The notes under the pieces were generated by a model. That model ran no database searches and had not been told where the DNA came from. It saw nothing but the letters and a program-made list of their open reading frames with translations. A stretch of 64,000 nucleotides of DNA, taken from assembly GCA_026413225.1 (NCBI GenBank), contig CM048591.1:71388052-71452051 (forward strand), written 5' to 3'. This DNA is from Otis tarda. Lineage: Eukaryota; Chordata; Aves; Otidiformes; Otididae. Positions 39,001-52,200 of this stretch are shown piece after piece (the first letter of the stretch is position 1; each line of letters starts with the position of its first letter). Made by a program: the position numbers and the translations under genes.

Positions 39001-39978
39001 GATAGGCAGGAACAGAGCACTGAAAAAAAATCGTGCACTTCGTATGCCCCTACTACGTTAAAAAGTCATGCTATAGAAAACTGTCAAAAAGCCACTGTTT
39101 TCACTGTGGACTCATGCAATGGCCTGCAGCACAGTCTTGGAAAGGACAGCAGAAAGAGCCTGAGTAATTGGAAACTGGGGTGCAGATTATGGTGGTGAAG
39201 CTGCACCACAGTGTGCTAAACTCGTGTCCTTTAGTAACCACACCTCTTGCAGGATTCAGCTATGGCAATCACACATATCAGGAGGCTTAGTGCAGCCAAG
39301 TGATAAATACGGCAAATTGGGTGCAGATCAAAGGGTCTTTCGTAGCATCCATTCACAGGCATGGGCAGACAATGGCTTGCTAAGTAAGGACATAGCAAGG
39401 CATGTGTGAGAAATGATCTATCCAGCAATAATTCTCCTGGTGACAGATAATCAGAAATTTAAATATTATTCTCATCTTTGGAGAGTTCCTAAATAATGGA
39501 GAATGGATGAAACCATTTGTATTTGAAGAGAGAAGCTTAATAATTTAATATTACAGAGCAGGATGCACAGCACTGGGCAGATAAATGATGAAATCCCAGT
39601 ACCGTCTATCTTACACAGTTGCCACACTAATTACAGATCAATTACTTCCCAGTTGTTTGTAACCTTATCAAAGAATAGTAAATTTACTGAAAGCAGAATG
39701 TGATAAGATGTCTTTTCATTATTACAGTAGATTTGTTGAAACAGCTCTGACGTTGAGATTAATAAAAGCTTTCCCAAAGGTAATATGATCTGTATGTATA
39801 TAGCCAGAATTTTAAAAGCTGAAAACTTGATTTTAGGCACTATCGTAAAATTTTTTCCTTCTATTAATTGTTATCATGCAAACATCCTTGATACAGAAGA
39901 GGCAGAAAAGAAGAAAATAAGTCTGATGATAAACTGAAAGCTTGTTATAAAAATATAACTGCCTTCCACAGATCAGAT

Positions 39979-40022
39979 AATGAATGAGAGTAAAGTACAA
40001 AATGAATGACAGTAAAGTACAA
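39979..40022. repeat. 22-bp tandem duplication
   Basis: Two adjacent 22-base units (aatgaatgagagtaaagtac-aa and aatgaatgacagtaaagtac-aa) differ at one base. It is a local duplication with no known role. Confidence 0.9.
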
Positions 40023-40201
40023 AAACTGAGAAAATCTACATTTCTTATTTTAAGGAGGATTACAACACTGAGAAGGGGAACAAAAGATTACTTTTATAGA
40101 ATATGAGCATGGAGAGAAGAAAGCAGGGAACCTACAAAACGTCAAAATGACCAAAATACAGTTCAGTAGTTTCAGAAGAGCCAAAATATCAAAATAGCTC
40201 G

Positions 40202-40253
40202 ACTTTTCCCCCCAGAATTTGCAATGTCTTGACTTTTTTTCCCCAGAATTTCT
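40202..40253. repeat. imperfect tandem duplication
   Basis: The motif gactttt-cccc-cagaattt occurs twice, about 30 bases apart, separated by gcaatgtctt. Confidence 0.7.
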
Positions 40254-41089
40254 GCTGACTTGCTGTATAAATCCTGAGACCTCTCTCTGCATGAATTTGC
40301 ATACCAGCAAAATTAATCTCACACTCCCAAAACTTATTATGAAGGTAAATTTATAAATATTTACTGATCCCAAGTTTTGAGATTCTAGAGAATTACAATG
40401 TTATTATCTTTCAGTTCTTTTACAGCTTTTTGGAGGTGTTTTGGTTTTGGTTTGTTTGGTTGGGTTTTTTTTTCTGCCAAAATCAGCCAGACTTGGAGAA
40501 AATATGAGTTTAGCTGGTAGACTTCTGACTGCAATAATGTAATGGTTTTGTCATTGTGACAACTGTTTAAAATACCAAAGCTGTTCATTGTTACTGTTCT
40601 GCTCCCAGGTCACTCTTATCAAGAGTGGATCCTGCTATACCATCTATTACTCTAGGACAGTTTAATGAACAAATGAGCTCAAATGAGTCTGAAGCCTAAT
40701 TTGTGCACTTTCCAATGGGACTAAGGATATTGGGCTGCTAGTCTAGAAAAGCTGCAACTCTGGTGGTATTCAGGAGGAGAACAGATACAACTGTCCCCAA
40801 CTGCTTTCCTGCATGAAAGGGGACAACTCTTGGGCTCCTCTTCAGAAGATAAACTCAGGAACCTTCTGTGCTGTGTACCCTCCCTAAGTCTTGGCTTCTG
40901 GAGGAAAGATTTGACACACAGGCTGAGATGGAGCTGGACAACTAGGACAATGTTCTCCTGTTACTCAGACTAGACATCTTTGAGTGCCAGTTCTCCTAAG
41001 TGGAAATAGCAGCACTTCAAGATAAAAAAAAAAACCTTTCAGGATGCCAAATTGCTGCTGGTTCAACAAATCCAGTTCAGGTGACAGCA

Positions 41090-41775
41090 GATCATAGAAT
41101 CATAGAATGGTTTGAGTTGGAACAGATTCTAAAGATCATCTAGTTCCAACTCCCTTGCCACTAGACCTTCCAACACCTTCCACTAGACCAAGCTGCTCAA
41201 AGCCCCATCCAGCCTGGCCTTGAACACTTCCAAGGACTGAGCATCCACAACTTCTCTGGGCAACCTGTTCCGGGGCCTCACTAACCTCATAGTGAAGAAT
41301 TTCTTCCATATATTGAATCTAAATATACCCTCTTTAAATTGAAAGCCATTACCCTTTGTCCTATCACTGCATGTCCCTGTCAAAAGTTCCTCTCCAGCTT
41401 TCTTATAAGTCCTCTTTAGGTACTGGAAGGCTGCTACATCTCCCCAGAGCCTTCTCTTCCCCAGGCTGAACAACCCAAACTCTCTCAGCCTGTCCTCATA
41501 GGAGAGGTGCTCCAGCCCTCTGATCATCTTTGTGGCCCTCCTCTGGACTCGCTCCAACTGATCTATGTCATTCATGTGTTGGGGGCTCCAGAGCTGGACA
41601 CAATACTCCAGGTGGGGGTCTCACAAGAGCGGAGTAGAGTGAGAGAATCACCTCCCTCAACCTGCTGGCCATGCTTCTTTTGATGCAGCCCAGGATGCAG
41701 TTGGCTTTCTGGGTTGCAAGCACATATTGCTGGCTCATGTTGAGCTTCTCATCCACCAACACCTCAATAACTTTT
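41090..41775 (-). mobile_element. CR1 LINE 3' fragment
   Basis: The left end is the reverse-complemented tail (atcatagaatcatagaatgg). On the minus strand the C-terminal CR1 protein region reads [20 protein letters not shown] at 41183-41575. It continues in another frame at 41568-41775 ([31 protein letters not shown]), so at least one frameshift lies near 41570. Only the last third of ORF2 is present and the RT catalytic core is absent. The right end is near the point where VDEKLN similarity stops. Confidence 0.95.
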
Positions 41776-44084
41776 TTAATTCTTCCAGTCATAATGTATA
41801 CAGTCGAGAAGTACAGGTTTACCAACTTTTATTGGAGTTGGATCAGGTCCTTTATTAAGAAGACCCTTTCCATTAACTGACCATAGAGATGATGTATATA
41901 CTGAAACTAGCAGTTCTGGATACCATAGCTCTGACTGTTCAGAAAATATATATTAACATGTTTTTTGTTCCATGGAACTCTGCCATTTATGAAAGGGCAA
42001 TAAGAATTAATTTGTTAATGGTGGTAAAGTGTTCTAAAGCAAAAAAAAAATACAATTTAGATATTATGTATTGAGCAATGCATTTTTCTAAAGAAAATTA
42101 ATTGGGAAATAAAATTACCTATTATTTTAGTTAACATATATTCCAGAAAACAGCAAAAGAATAAGGTTCAATTTAGTGGATAATTTTTTTTATAAATTAC
42201 AAATATGGTCTAATATGCCATAAATTTATGAAGGAGCCATTTCATCTCTTCAATAAATACAGATCCTGTTCAAATAAGTTAAAATAATTTGATACAAAGA
42301 TTCAAAATCTGAGAACCTTGAAATTCATATTGTTTAATTCACTGGCTCTGACAATATTTTATCAGGATGTGTAGACCATGCTATGAGACTTTGAAAGAGA
42401 CTTCAGGGTGAATCTTAAATGCACCAAGATCCCTGCAGTCTTCCTCAGTGCTTCCTATTTCACTTAAGTAAATCTTTCTCACATTTTTAAATTCAATTCT
42501 CAGGTGCCTAATTTTTCCCCTGCACTTAATTCAAGCTTGCAAGAGAGGATTTAACCAAAGAAAACACCTGGGCTAAGGTTCTGAAAGATTGATTGTTGAT
42601 ATGTGTCCCAGTCTCTCCTGTGGATCTATCGCCTAAGAGTCTAGTAAGGTAACCTTATCAGGCTAACCTTAACCTGTGATTTCTGCTGATGAGCCTTGAA
42701 TTTTAAAGACATTATGCAGTCATGGCTGAGATGTCATGACTAGGACTGTAACAGCCACTGGCAGTCAAGACAGTTGTGTCTCTGAAAGAGATGGAAAGTA
42801 GTAGTATAAATACTACATCAATGTGCAGAAAAGGTTACTTTTCACCTTTGCCTGGCTGTGGAGGATGTATCTCACTTCAGGTATTCTCAGAAGGATTAAT
42901 CACCTTTTGTGAACTAGTGCTTGTGTAAGGAACTGGGACTGGCAGCCTGTGCCAGCTCTGCTCAAGGACCCTGAAGAGGTACACTAATTTCAGGGACTTA
43001 AGCAATCCTGTGTGCTGTCCTAATTAATTTTTAAAGAGCAAGTTTAACTAACGACAATTTTCATGGCTTAGGATCAGTCTTTGGTTAATTTTTTTTCTTG
43101 CTGTAACTCCTACTTATACTTTAGAAGCTGAGAGTTTTTGGAGAAAATGTGTGATTCTGACTCCAGAACTGACACCAGTGCTTATTGAGCTGGTTAGAGC
43201 TGTGTGGCATCTGGCCCACAGATGCTAGTAAAACCTATTACAAAAGAAAGCAATAGCAGGAGTTGCGTAAAATCTGAGACAGACAACAAAAACTGCTGAA
43301 GAGATGGTAAGACAAGAGAGGAAATTGCATAGAGTAAGATTTTTTAACTAAGCACAAAGAAACAATAGTGAAAATGTGAAGTTTTTCAAATAATTGCAAG
43401 GCACTTATGCAAATTATAGTAAAGCTGGAAACTCTTTTCTTTACCTTTGCCCCATGATAGGTTACAAGGAAGTACAGGCACACTCAGAACACAAACAAGG
43501 AAATCTTGGTTCTCCTGGTGCGCAGCCAGTCTACGGAGTTCACTCATGTGGCAGGTGCCTGATTTAACTACTCCAGATATTCGAAAGATCTTTATAAAAT
43601 TATGACAGCTCACAATATTTATAGGTTTGCAAATTAGAACAGCAACAAGCATAGTACAAAAGCTCTGTGAGCCAGAAGATGCTCTCTCTTATGGTCAGTG
43701 CACTTGGGGTATCAACCCTGCTCGCACACAGGCACATGGAGCTCCTTCTGAAGGCTCTGCTGTGGGTTGTTGAATGAGAAGGGAAACCACTCTCAGTGGA
43801 ACTGGTGCCGTGATCCAGCATAGCAAATCCTGTGCTGTTAAATCAAGGCTTTAAAGCAATTTCTCAGTATTCAGAGAGGCCTTTCCTTTTTAGGCAACAA
43901 TAGAAAATAATCTGTATAGACTCTGACCCTTAACCCACAACAGTGAATGTCTCAAGCACATAACAACGGATCAGAGTTGTTCTTAGTGCCCTTTGCCCTT
44001 TAGCATGTCTGAAAGGCAAACTTCTCACAGAATTGGAGATAATCACTCCTGAATGCTTAGCACCCCTGGGGTTTCAGCCTTAGG
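41776..44084. other. intergenic DNA, nothing recognised
   Basis: AT-rich with scattered short open frames, none with a recognisable domain. No further repeat was identified in this stretch. Confidence 0.45.
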
Positions 44085-44152
44085 GCATGAGAGGTGGAAA
44101 GATGACCTCTTGAGGACCTTCCAGCTCTTTTCCTTATAATTCTATGATTCAA
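44085..44152 (+). mobile_element. CR1 LINE 3'-end remnant
   Basis: A short match to the CR1 3' end: gtggaaagatgacctcttgaggaccttccagctc, followed by ataattctatgattc. Sequence further upstream is too diverged to assign. Confidence 0.65.
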
Positions 44153-46481
44153 ACTGTCAACTAGAGATAGTCCAATAAATTTTGAGCTGAATACAGGATG
44201 AATGCTACTTACATATCAAAAATATTGCCCAAACATTATTCATTAGCATGTAACTTCTATCAATGTGCCAAGTTTCTTTCACTGATTAGTTTTGTCACTC
44301 AATATGCTAGAAGCATCTTATACTGAGTAGATGCTGATTCTGTGTGTGGCAGGACCACTTCACACCCAGAGCACTGAAAAACTAAGGCTCAGAATTCCCT
44401 GAAGTCTAAACAGAGTCTTCCATGATAAGCAGATGAATAATGGTTCAAAAGTCATAGATCTGATTAAACTGTTTCATACATATTACCTATTACCACATTG
44501 CATGTAATCACCTTGCCCCAGGGTTTGTCCAAGATTTCTGGAGTTTCCCAGGCACGGAAAGGACAGATGGAGAACTATTTAATACGGGTGGAGGCAGTTG
44601 ACTGCCAAAAGCAGTAAGATTGGTAAGCCTGCATTTCACTTCTGCAGTTATTTATTTTTTTGTCACAGTGCTTTAGAGGTCCTCAGTTCGGGTTATATGA
44701 GGAACAACATTTATAACGGAGATGCTCTTTTGTGATAAAGGAAAGCTACACAGGGCCAGCATTGACAAACACATACCTAGGGCCTAATGATGTAAGTCTC
44801 CAGAGGTGTTTTGTGCTGGTAACCCTTGCTTCCCTGCTGGCTTGCAGCACGTCCTGCAAATGATCTTCTGTAAGCAAAAACCTAGTCAGGAAGAAGTTTT
44901 ATAAGTATAAGTGATTTTTCTTCACTCTTGGGGAAATTAAAGGGCCTGACTTTTACCGTATTTAGTAGTGCAATTTGGCATGGCACTAATACAGGAGGGA
45001 GGTTCCTCCCTTCCCTTCTTCCCTGCCCTGCTGTAGGTGGTTGTCAGATATACGTCATGGCTGCGATTGCTCACTCTGGAGTGGATTGTGACTGCTTCTG
45101 ACAAGTCCTGGGTGTGTACAAAGTAACTCCTCTGTAGCTCCTCACACTTCCTTTTCCAAGTGGACTTACAGACTGAAGAATAGCCCACCAAAAACTGAAG
45201 AACAGCCCATTTCCTCACATTTTCACTAGCAAGTTAGAAGCTTTTGTATTTTTTGTTTTATCTGCCTGCACAAATATCCTTCCAGATAATGGCTGTTCTG
45301 TTTGTGTGCCCTATCTTAAAGAGGGGAGCTCTGGGATAATTGGTGTTTTCAGAATTTAAGTCTTTAAATTCTGCCTAGTTCCTTGTGAGAGGCAATGGAA
45401 AGTGGTAGGACCCTCTGACAGTCTCCAAGGAGTAATTCAGAGGACCTGCATGAAGCCCTGAGAGGAGTTTTCCCCCGAGATCCTAGAGAGACAGGCAGGA
45501 TTTAAACTGTCCCAATGGGACTCAAGGTGTAGGCTTCACTATGCTGGGGTCTATTGCTGTGAACTTTCACTGGTAAATTTTTTTACCAGAATGAAAATCA
45601 CTACAGAATTAATCTAATGTAATTAGAAAGTTGAATATCCCTCAGCTTTTTACATTAGATTTATGTATTAAGTTACCTAAATGGACCAGTGTCCAGTTAG
45701 GACAGCATTTTCCGGACTCCTGACTCACTGGCGGTCTGGAGCTGAAGTAAGCTAAGTAATATTGTAATAATTCTTACAAATTATTTAACAAATATTAAAT
45801 TATTTTCTTGAAAGGCTTCTTCCGCCACTGCTGATTTGTATCATGGTGTATGAAGTGCTCTGCTTCCATTTAAAGCTTTTTGTGCCTCAGCTTCTGCCTT
45901 CTGCTGCCCTACCTGTCTTGATCTTTTTACAGCTGCCACTTCAGAATTTGGAGATAAGGGGCCATCTAACATAGCAGTATTTTTTTTCTTTCCATGGCCA
46001 TTAATGTTTTTTCTTTTTTAGTGCCTTTTTTTTTTCTTAAAAAGGTCCTTTTCTCTATAGCTTCCTGCTACAACTTCAAGGAAGAGACATCTATTACCTT
46101 ACTGCCGCACTGTGAAAGTCATGAATTATGTTCGTCTACCCAGATAGACTTTCACCCTGCTTTCAGTAGGTCTCCATTAACCCGCATCTGCCAAATTAAA
46201 CTGACAGGTTTAGAAAAACTTGACACAACAGATTCTAAAATTAGGTCTGCTACAAAAATCAGAGGGATTGAGACCGTGGTTTCCTCCCTCTGTGCAGCTT
46301 TAGTTGAATCAGAGTGACATGATAATACAAAGAGGTAAAAGGGAGAAACAATGTTTCAGTCCTCCTTTATAGTAGGGTTTTGTTATTCTCGCTTTAAATT
46401 TCAGTGACAAAAGTGGTTCAGAAATCACTAACAAGAGTTTTCTGACATAGATGTGCCTTGTGTTCCTTTACTGGGGGCTTT

Positions 46482-46542
46482 ATTCCTTTTTTTCTTTTCT
46501 TTTCTTTTTTTCTTTCTTTTTTTTTTTAAAAAAAAAAAAAAA
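46482..46542. repeat. T-rich/A-rich junction tract
   Basis: A CTTTT-type pyrimidine run ending in 11 T directly abuts 15 A, which makes a self-complementary homopolymer junction. Confidence 0.9.
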
Positions 46543-47040
46543 CAAAACTGTTCTGAGGACTTCCAAGGATGGTATGCACAGCAATTGTTGGGAAAGAAGA
46601 GAACATGATTTTAAAGATAAATTGCCAAGCTTAATTGGCCAAAAATTGACATGAGCTAAAGTTCCAAAAAAAATGAAATCCATACAGCCAGTGTGTGTTC
46701 TCCATGAAGTGCAGTCAGGGAAATCAGGAATAATATTTTTAAAAGAATCTGGCCACAGTTCCCAAATAATCAGCTGTTTTAGCTGAAGTCTTGGCAGTGA
46801 ATCCACCAACAGACTTGAAATCCTTCTCCATACTGAGAACACTGGGAGAAGCACTGTGTTTGCCTGGTGCATGAGGACTCAGGGTAGGAACAGCTCCTGG
46901 GGTACAACTCTGCTGGAGACGTCCTACTGCCAACCAGTCAGAAATGTTTGTTTGGTACCTAAACATTTCAGGAAAGTTTTAGAGCTTTCAGCTCTTCCTC
47001 CTTTCAATTCCTCTTTGCAGGAGTTATTTGTTTCTCATTT

Positions 47041-47080
47041 AAAAAAAAAAAAAAAAAAAAAGAAAAGAGAAGAAGAAAAC
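47041..47080 (+). repeat. poly(A) tract
   Basis: Twenty-one A followed by gaaaagagaagaagaaaac. No retrotransposed gene was recognised upstream of it. Confidence 0.9.
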
Positions 47081-48463
47081 TGATCTTGGTGAACCACTTG
47101 AACTTGAGCATACTGTTGTGTGTCGAGCCTGGTGGTGTATGTTGAACATGAACTCACACTTCATTGCTACGAAACATCAGGTCACCTCAGAGAGATTCTC
47201 TGCAACCATGCAAGAGGGAAACAATATTATCAACAGAAGGAGGAAACAGAGGAGCTGGCATAGCCAATCCAGGCTACCCCAAGATTAAAACACCATTTTC
47301 TCTGTACGGAATTTCCTCTCATAAAACTCCAGAAGGACCTGCTTGACAGAGAGACTGCATTAACAAACATATAATACCAAATCTTGCCTTTACTCGACAT
47401 GTCTTAGTTTTTACCATAGGGCTCTTTATGGAGCTCCACTGCTGAGAAAGCCTCCAAAATCTTCAAGCAAATGCAAAAATTAATATTTTTTTTTTAAAAA
47501 ATTTGCAAACATTGAAACAGACAGCACTGACTATATAGAAATTAATATTTAATACACAATTGATGACTCTTAATTTTCCTTTCTGAAAGTGAAAATCAAA
47601 AGCAAAGGAGAAAAATGGGAAAGTCGCTCTCCCACAAGACACAGTTTGAAATAGAATTTCTAAAAAAAAATTTATTTTTATCACATGTCCAAGGAAGACT
47701 CCCACCATACAGGGCCTGTTTCAGTTTGCAGGAAGCTGAGCCTGTTTGTTGTTTTCTTGCTTCAAGGACTACTGAGATTACTACATCCAGGGGATCCAAT
47801 TAAGCCTCTGCCTTCTGATTGTTTTCTGATCTTACTGTTTTGCAGTTTCTAAAGAGGCTGGGACCTCGGAATCTCAGTGCATCTACCTAGCAAATTGTTT
47901 GGCAGGTTTTGTTTCTGTGAAGGTGAAATCCATCACTTCATACGGGGCCAAACTGAAGCTGCAGTTTGCAATAGGGAAAATACCTGATTAGTCTATAATA
48001 CCACTGCTTTCACTGAACAGCAGTCTTGCACTGTTCTTCACTTGGGGTGATCTTTGATGTACTGAATGTCAACACTTTACTATGTTTATATTTTGTATTA
48101 ACTCACTGTCAATATTTAGTTAGTTTTAGAGGATTTCAAGACCTCATGTTACCGTGTGGTTTCCCTGCAGTTGGCTACATTGCTACAAATGTCTGCAGTC
48201 CAGAGATTTTAATATTATAAAATGAATGTAACACATATAACTATAAAAGGCTATCAGAGTGATTTTAGGTTACTTTTATCCTGAACAAAAATATAAAGCT
48301 GGACTATCCAGTTGTTTCTTTATCAGACTCCAAATGAATAAGAACAGCATTGAGCAAATGAGTTTTATGCTGATGTATTCTGCAACACAGTCTCATTGGA
48401 CTTGTTTCTCTTGGATCACCTGTAAATCTAACATTTTCCCTGGTTATTTCTAAGTACAAATAC

Positions 48464-49217
48464 AATAGAATCATAGAACAGTTAGGGTTGGAAGGGACTT
48501 TTAAAGGTCATCTAGTCCAATTCCCCTGCCAGGATCTATCTCCAACTAGATCAGGCTGCTCAGAGTCCCATCCAACCTGGCTCTGAATGTTTCCAGAGAT
48601 GGGGCATCCACCACCTCTCTAGGCGACGTCTGCCAGTGCCTGACCACACTCCCTGTAACATTTTTTTTTCCTTATATCTAGTCTAAATCTACCTCCCTCT
48701 ATCTTAAAACCCTTATCCCTTGTCCTGTCACAACAGGCCCTGCTGAAGAGTTTCTCCCCATCTTTCCTATAAGTCTCCTTTAGGTACTGGAAGGCCGCAA
48801 TCAGGTCTCCCTGGAGCCTCCTCTTCTCCAGGCTGAACAGCCTCAACTCTCTCAGCCTGTCCTCGTAGGAGAGGTGCTCCAGCCCTCTCATCATCTTCAT
48901 GGCCCTCCTCTGGACTCACTCCAACTGGTCCATGTCCTTCTTATACTGGAGGCTCCAGAGCTGGACGCAATACTCCAGGTGGGGTCTCACCAGGGCAGAG
49001 TAGAGGGGAAGAATCACCTCCCTCGATCTGCTGGCCACGCTTCTTTTGATGCAGCCCAGGATGCGGTTGGCTTTCCAGGCTGCAAGCATACATTGCTGGC
49101 TGATGTTGAGCTTCTCGTCCACCAGTACCCTCAAATCCTTCCCCCCAGGGTTGCTGTTAATCCATTCTCTGCCCAGCCTGTATTTGTGCTTGGGACTGCC
49201 CCAACCTGTGTGGAGGA
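48464..49217 (-). mobile_element. CR1 LINE 3' fragment
   Basis: The left end is the tail complement (aatagaatcatagaacag) followed by gttggaagggacttt. On the minus strand, CR1 C-terminal protein is read at 48916-49217 ([37 protein letters not shown]) and 48619-48900 ([20 protein letters not shown]). A stop or shift lies near 48905. The truncation point lies downstream of the RT catalytic core. Preservation is intermediate between the copies at 26672 and 4316. Confidence 0.95.
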
Positions 49218-52200
49218 TCATTCAGAGTTCTGCCTCCCCTTGAAGAACTACAATAAATTTTTATTCTAAAATAATAAATCTTCACTCAGCAGGCTGGTTT
49301 TTCTTTGTTAGGGTTTTGGTGGGTTTTTTTTACCCAAAATGAGTAAGGACTGTGTTGGAGATTTTATTTTGTTCTGAGATCAGTGCCAAACCCCTAGCAA
49401 CTCATTATCATAATTTAATCAAACAACCTTAAGAGCAGATTGTTCTGTGTTATCTTTCTGCGTGGCCTGTCACACATCATACTACATTATAGCACATGCA
49501 GATCTCGGTATGTGCACAGATGTTCTTGTCCACATGCATACATGTAACTTGGTCTGCATAGATGTGCGTGATTTATTTGTAACTCAAACAGGGTTGCACA
49601 AGATCAAAAGTAGATCTTTCACCATGAATATGTTAATAACATCTACAGCAGTTGTGATTCAGACCTGTTGAAGCCAGAATTCACAGGTAGGGATTTTTTT
49701 GTTTTATAATGTGTATTTCTGTATTATTGTGTGGCAAGAACACCTTCCTATAGACCACAGAATTTTTAAATTTTTTTTTTTTTACACAGTCATATTTTTC
49801 CTGTGCAAATGTTATAAAAGCTGTATGCAATGGGTTTATTTTACCATTCAGTTAATTTAAAACTCCTGTGTGCTGGTCCAATTTAAACAACTTTAGGAGA
49901 TCAGACTGAAACAAACAGAAAAAAATTACTTCCCCCAGTGTTGACTTTCAAAGTGGCTGAAGGACCCCAGAGATTAAACGATGTATGTTTGGTATCTCTC
50001 TGTTAGGATCATTTTTTATTTTTAATAGAAAATTCAGACTGAGACAAAAAGGGCAAGCAAGTTAGTGCCTAGCAAAGTATATCTCATGTGGATAAGGCAA
50101 TGAGAAAATAAAAAATCTCAAGCATCATACAGCACCTCAATCCCTTTACAGGAGCCAAGCATCTTTGAAGCTAGTAGTAATTCATCCATCTATGGATCTA
50201 CATCTGTTAGCTTAATAGGGGACACAAGGCTGGATTTTAAATGAGTCTAACCCAATAACCAGACTTATGTAACAGGCTTTTCAGGAAGACAGAGAAGGAA
50301 GCCTTAATGTTAAGAAACCCTAGCTCAAAGTATCAGTTCCAGTTGCTCCAATGGCTAACATTAAACCGTTCTGTCTGTCTGTCAGTATAACTTTCCTTTG
50401 TATTTGCTTTACTCTGGCTATCACATTTGCACTAAGGCTCCTTTTGCCCTGCTGTTAACCTATGTGAATACACAGGTGTGTGCATAATACATGAACAAAG
50501 AAACACTATTGTTTCAAAGAATTACTTTCTCACGGTTGTTGATGCAAAAAAAAATGCACATCATATGCAACTATTTTTCTTAATTACTCCCGAAACGTTA
50601 CCGATATTACGTGTCCCACTCTCTGTCACTCAAACTACATTTAAAAGTATAGTGAGGAGTAAGTTTCTGCAACTTGGTTGTTCATCATAAAGGTTGTATC
50701 TTGTTTTCTTTTACAAGGCTGATCAGGCAGAACACAATTTTCTTTTCCTGTATGCTGGTCTAAGTCCATTGACCTAAGAAGAATTACTCTTTATTTTATT
50801 TATTCTGGTGAGAGACGAAGAGAACGTTGATTTTCTACTTTAGATGAGTTGCTGGCACAATAGCAGAAATAGTATATGTGTTGGAGAAAAAAATATGGTG
50901 TGCACAAGCAGAATGTCCCACACAACTCAGTTATTTTAACTTAAGAAATGTTTTCTCTCAGAAAATGCCAATAAACCAGAGCAACATTCTATTTAATGGT
51001 GCAGAAAAATTCCACAATATAGCCATATGAGAAATGTATTTAATTTTCTTTTTTTAAGCAAGTCAGCAAGTAAGGCAAGAGTGCATATTACTAAGTTTGC
51101 TAGCACAGCCTGGAAGAGCATATTGAAAGATCCCCTGTAATGCACAACTGGACTCAGCGCTAAGATGGAGTGCTTTGTGCAGCTGCAGAGCACTTTGCCG
51201 AACTGATTGGTTTCAGATGCTGTGAATTTCTAACCTTGTTACTGGCAGATATTAAAACAACAGTGTAAACCTTTTGTGTCTTATTCTCTCATGATTATAC
51301 AGGATATGGTGTGACAGAATAAACATAGCAAGGCATCTTTTCATTGGAGGTGGCTTCAGTGATAAATACAACCCTGGCATAGGGAGGCACAACTCTTGTT
51401 GACTTCAAGTCAGTGCTACGCTGGATTACTCTCAGGATGAGTCTGATCCTCAGTTTCTTTCTAGTAGTGACTGCTCTGGCAAGAGCATTAAGCACTACAA
51501 GCAGAGAATTAGCAGCTACAGTATTATCCATGTTGTCAACAGACATGGAGAACAAGCAGGAGACAGAAGAAAAATACTATGTGTACTTTACTGGTTTGCA
51601 AATATACACTGATTAAATCAGCAGCAACACACTGACAAAGTTAGGACTTTCTTCTACTCTCTGGTAACTGTACATAAATAATACATATTTAATACAGTTT
51701 AAGATATTTATTTAGATGCATTAACTGAAAGGAAAAGTAGATGAGGACAGTGAGGTACAGTGAGGACTGTAAGAGGACTAGATGTGATGCTGTTTTGGAG
51801 AGGTATTCACAGTGCTGAAAAATATTTCATACATAAAAATTGCAAAGCAGTATGTATCCTGCCTTCAAAATAGATTGTCAATATCTTAACATGAATAAGG
51901 AAGCTCACGTTGGCAGTACAAGAAGTCTGGGAATGTTTATGTATGTTCTTGTTAAAACTGGTGTGTTTAATTCCTGTCTGAGCTCCAAGTCAAGTCTTTC
52001 TGTTCAATATGATTTTATTTCATGACAGGGCAAGGAGGACTACACTCTGAAAGAAAGCACTAAATTTTAATAACCTCCAAATAGAAAAAAAAAATATATA
52101 TTGAGACAGAAAAAAAAAAAAGAACCAGCAGCAGGCATCAAATGAGACAGAAAGAAGTAACAAAGAAATTGCCAGCCAGAGACAGCTGAGAAAATAACAG

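Larger units (their letters stand above)
32263..41089. other. intergenic DNA, mostly unique
   Basis: About 8.8 kb without a supported gene. It holds a (TG)n microsatellite at 36064-36076, a GC-richer patch at about 36240-36500, a trace of an old repeat at about 35093-35150, and tandem duplications near 40.0-40.25 kb. The short open frames seen have no recognisable domains. Confidence 0.45.
44153..48463. other. intergenic DNA with homopolymer tracts
   Basis: No supported gene. A pyrimidine run ending in T11 joins an A15 run (46482-46542), and an A21 tract lies at 47041-47061. The 107-codon open frame ending at 46317 has no recognised domain. Confidence 0.45.

Noticed and set aside
45994-46317. 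107-codon plus-strand open frame
   Set aside because: There is no recognised domain, no clear start or splice signals, and the first part is T-rich low complexity giving a false hydrophobic segment.
47041-47080. Poly(A) tract as the tail of a processed pseudogene
   Set aside because: No coding sequence or target duplication was found upstream. Processed pseudogenes are rare in birds because CR1 seldom mobilises cellular mRNAs.
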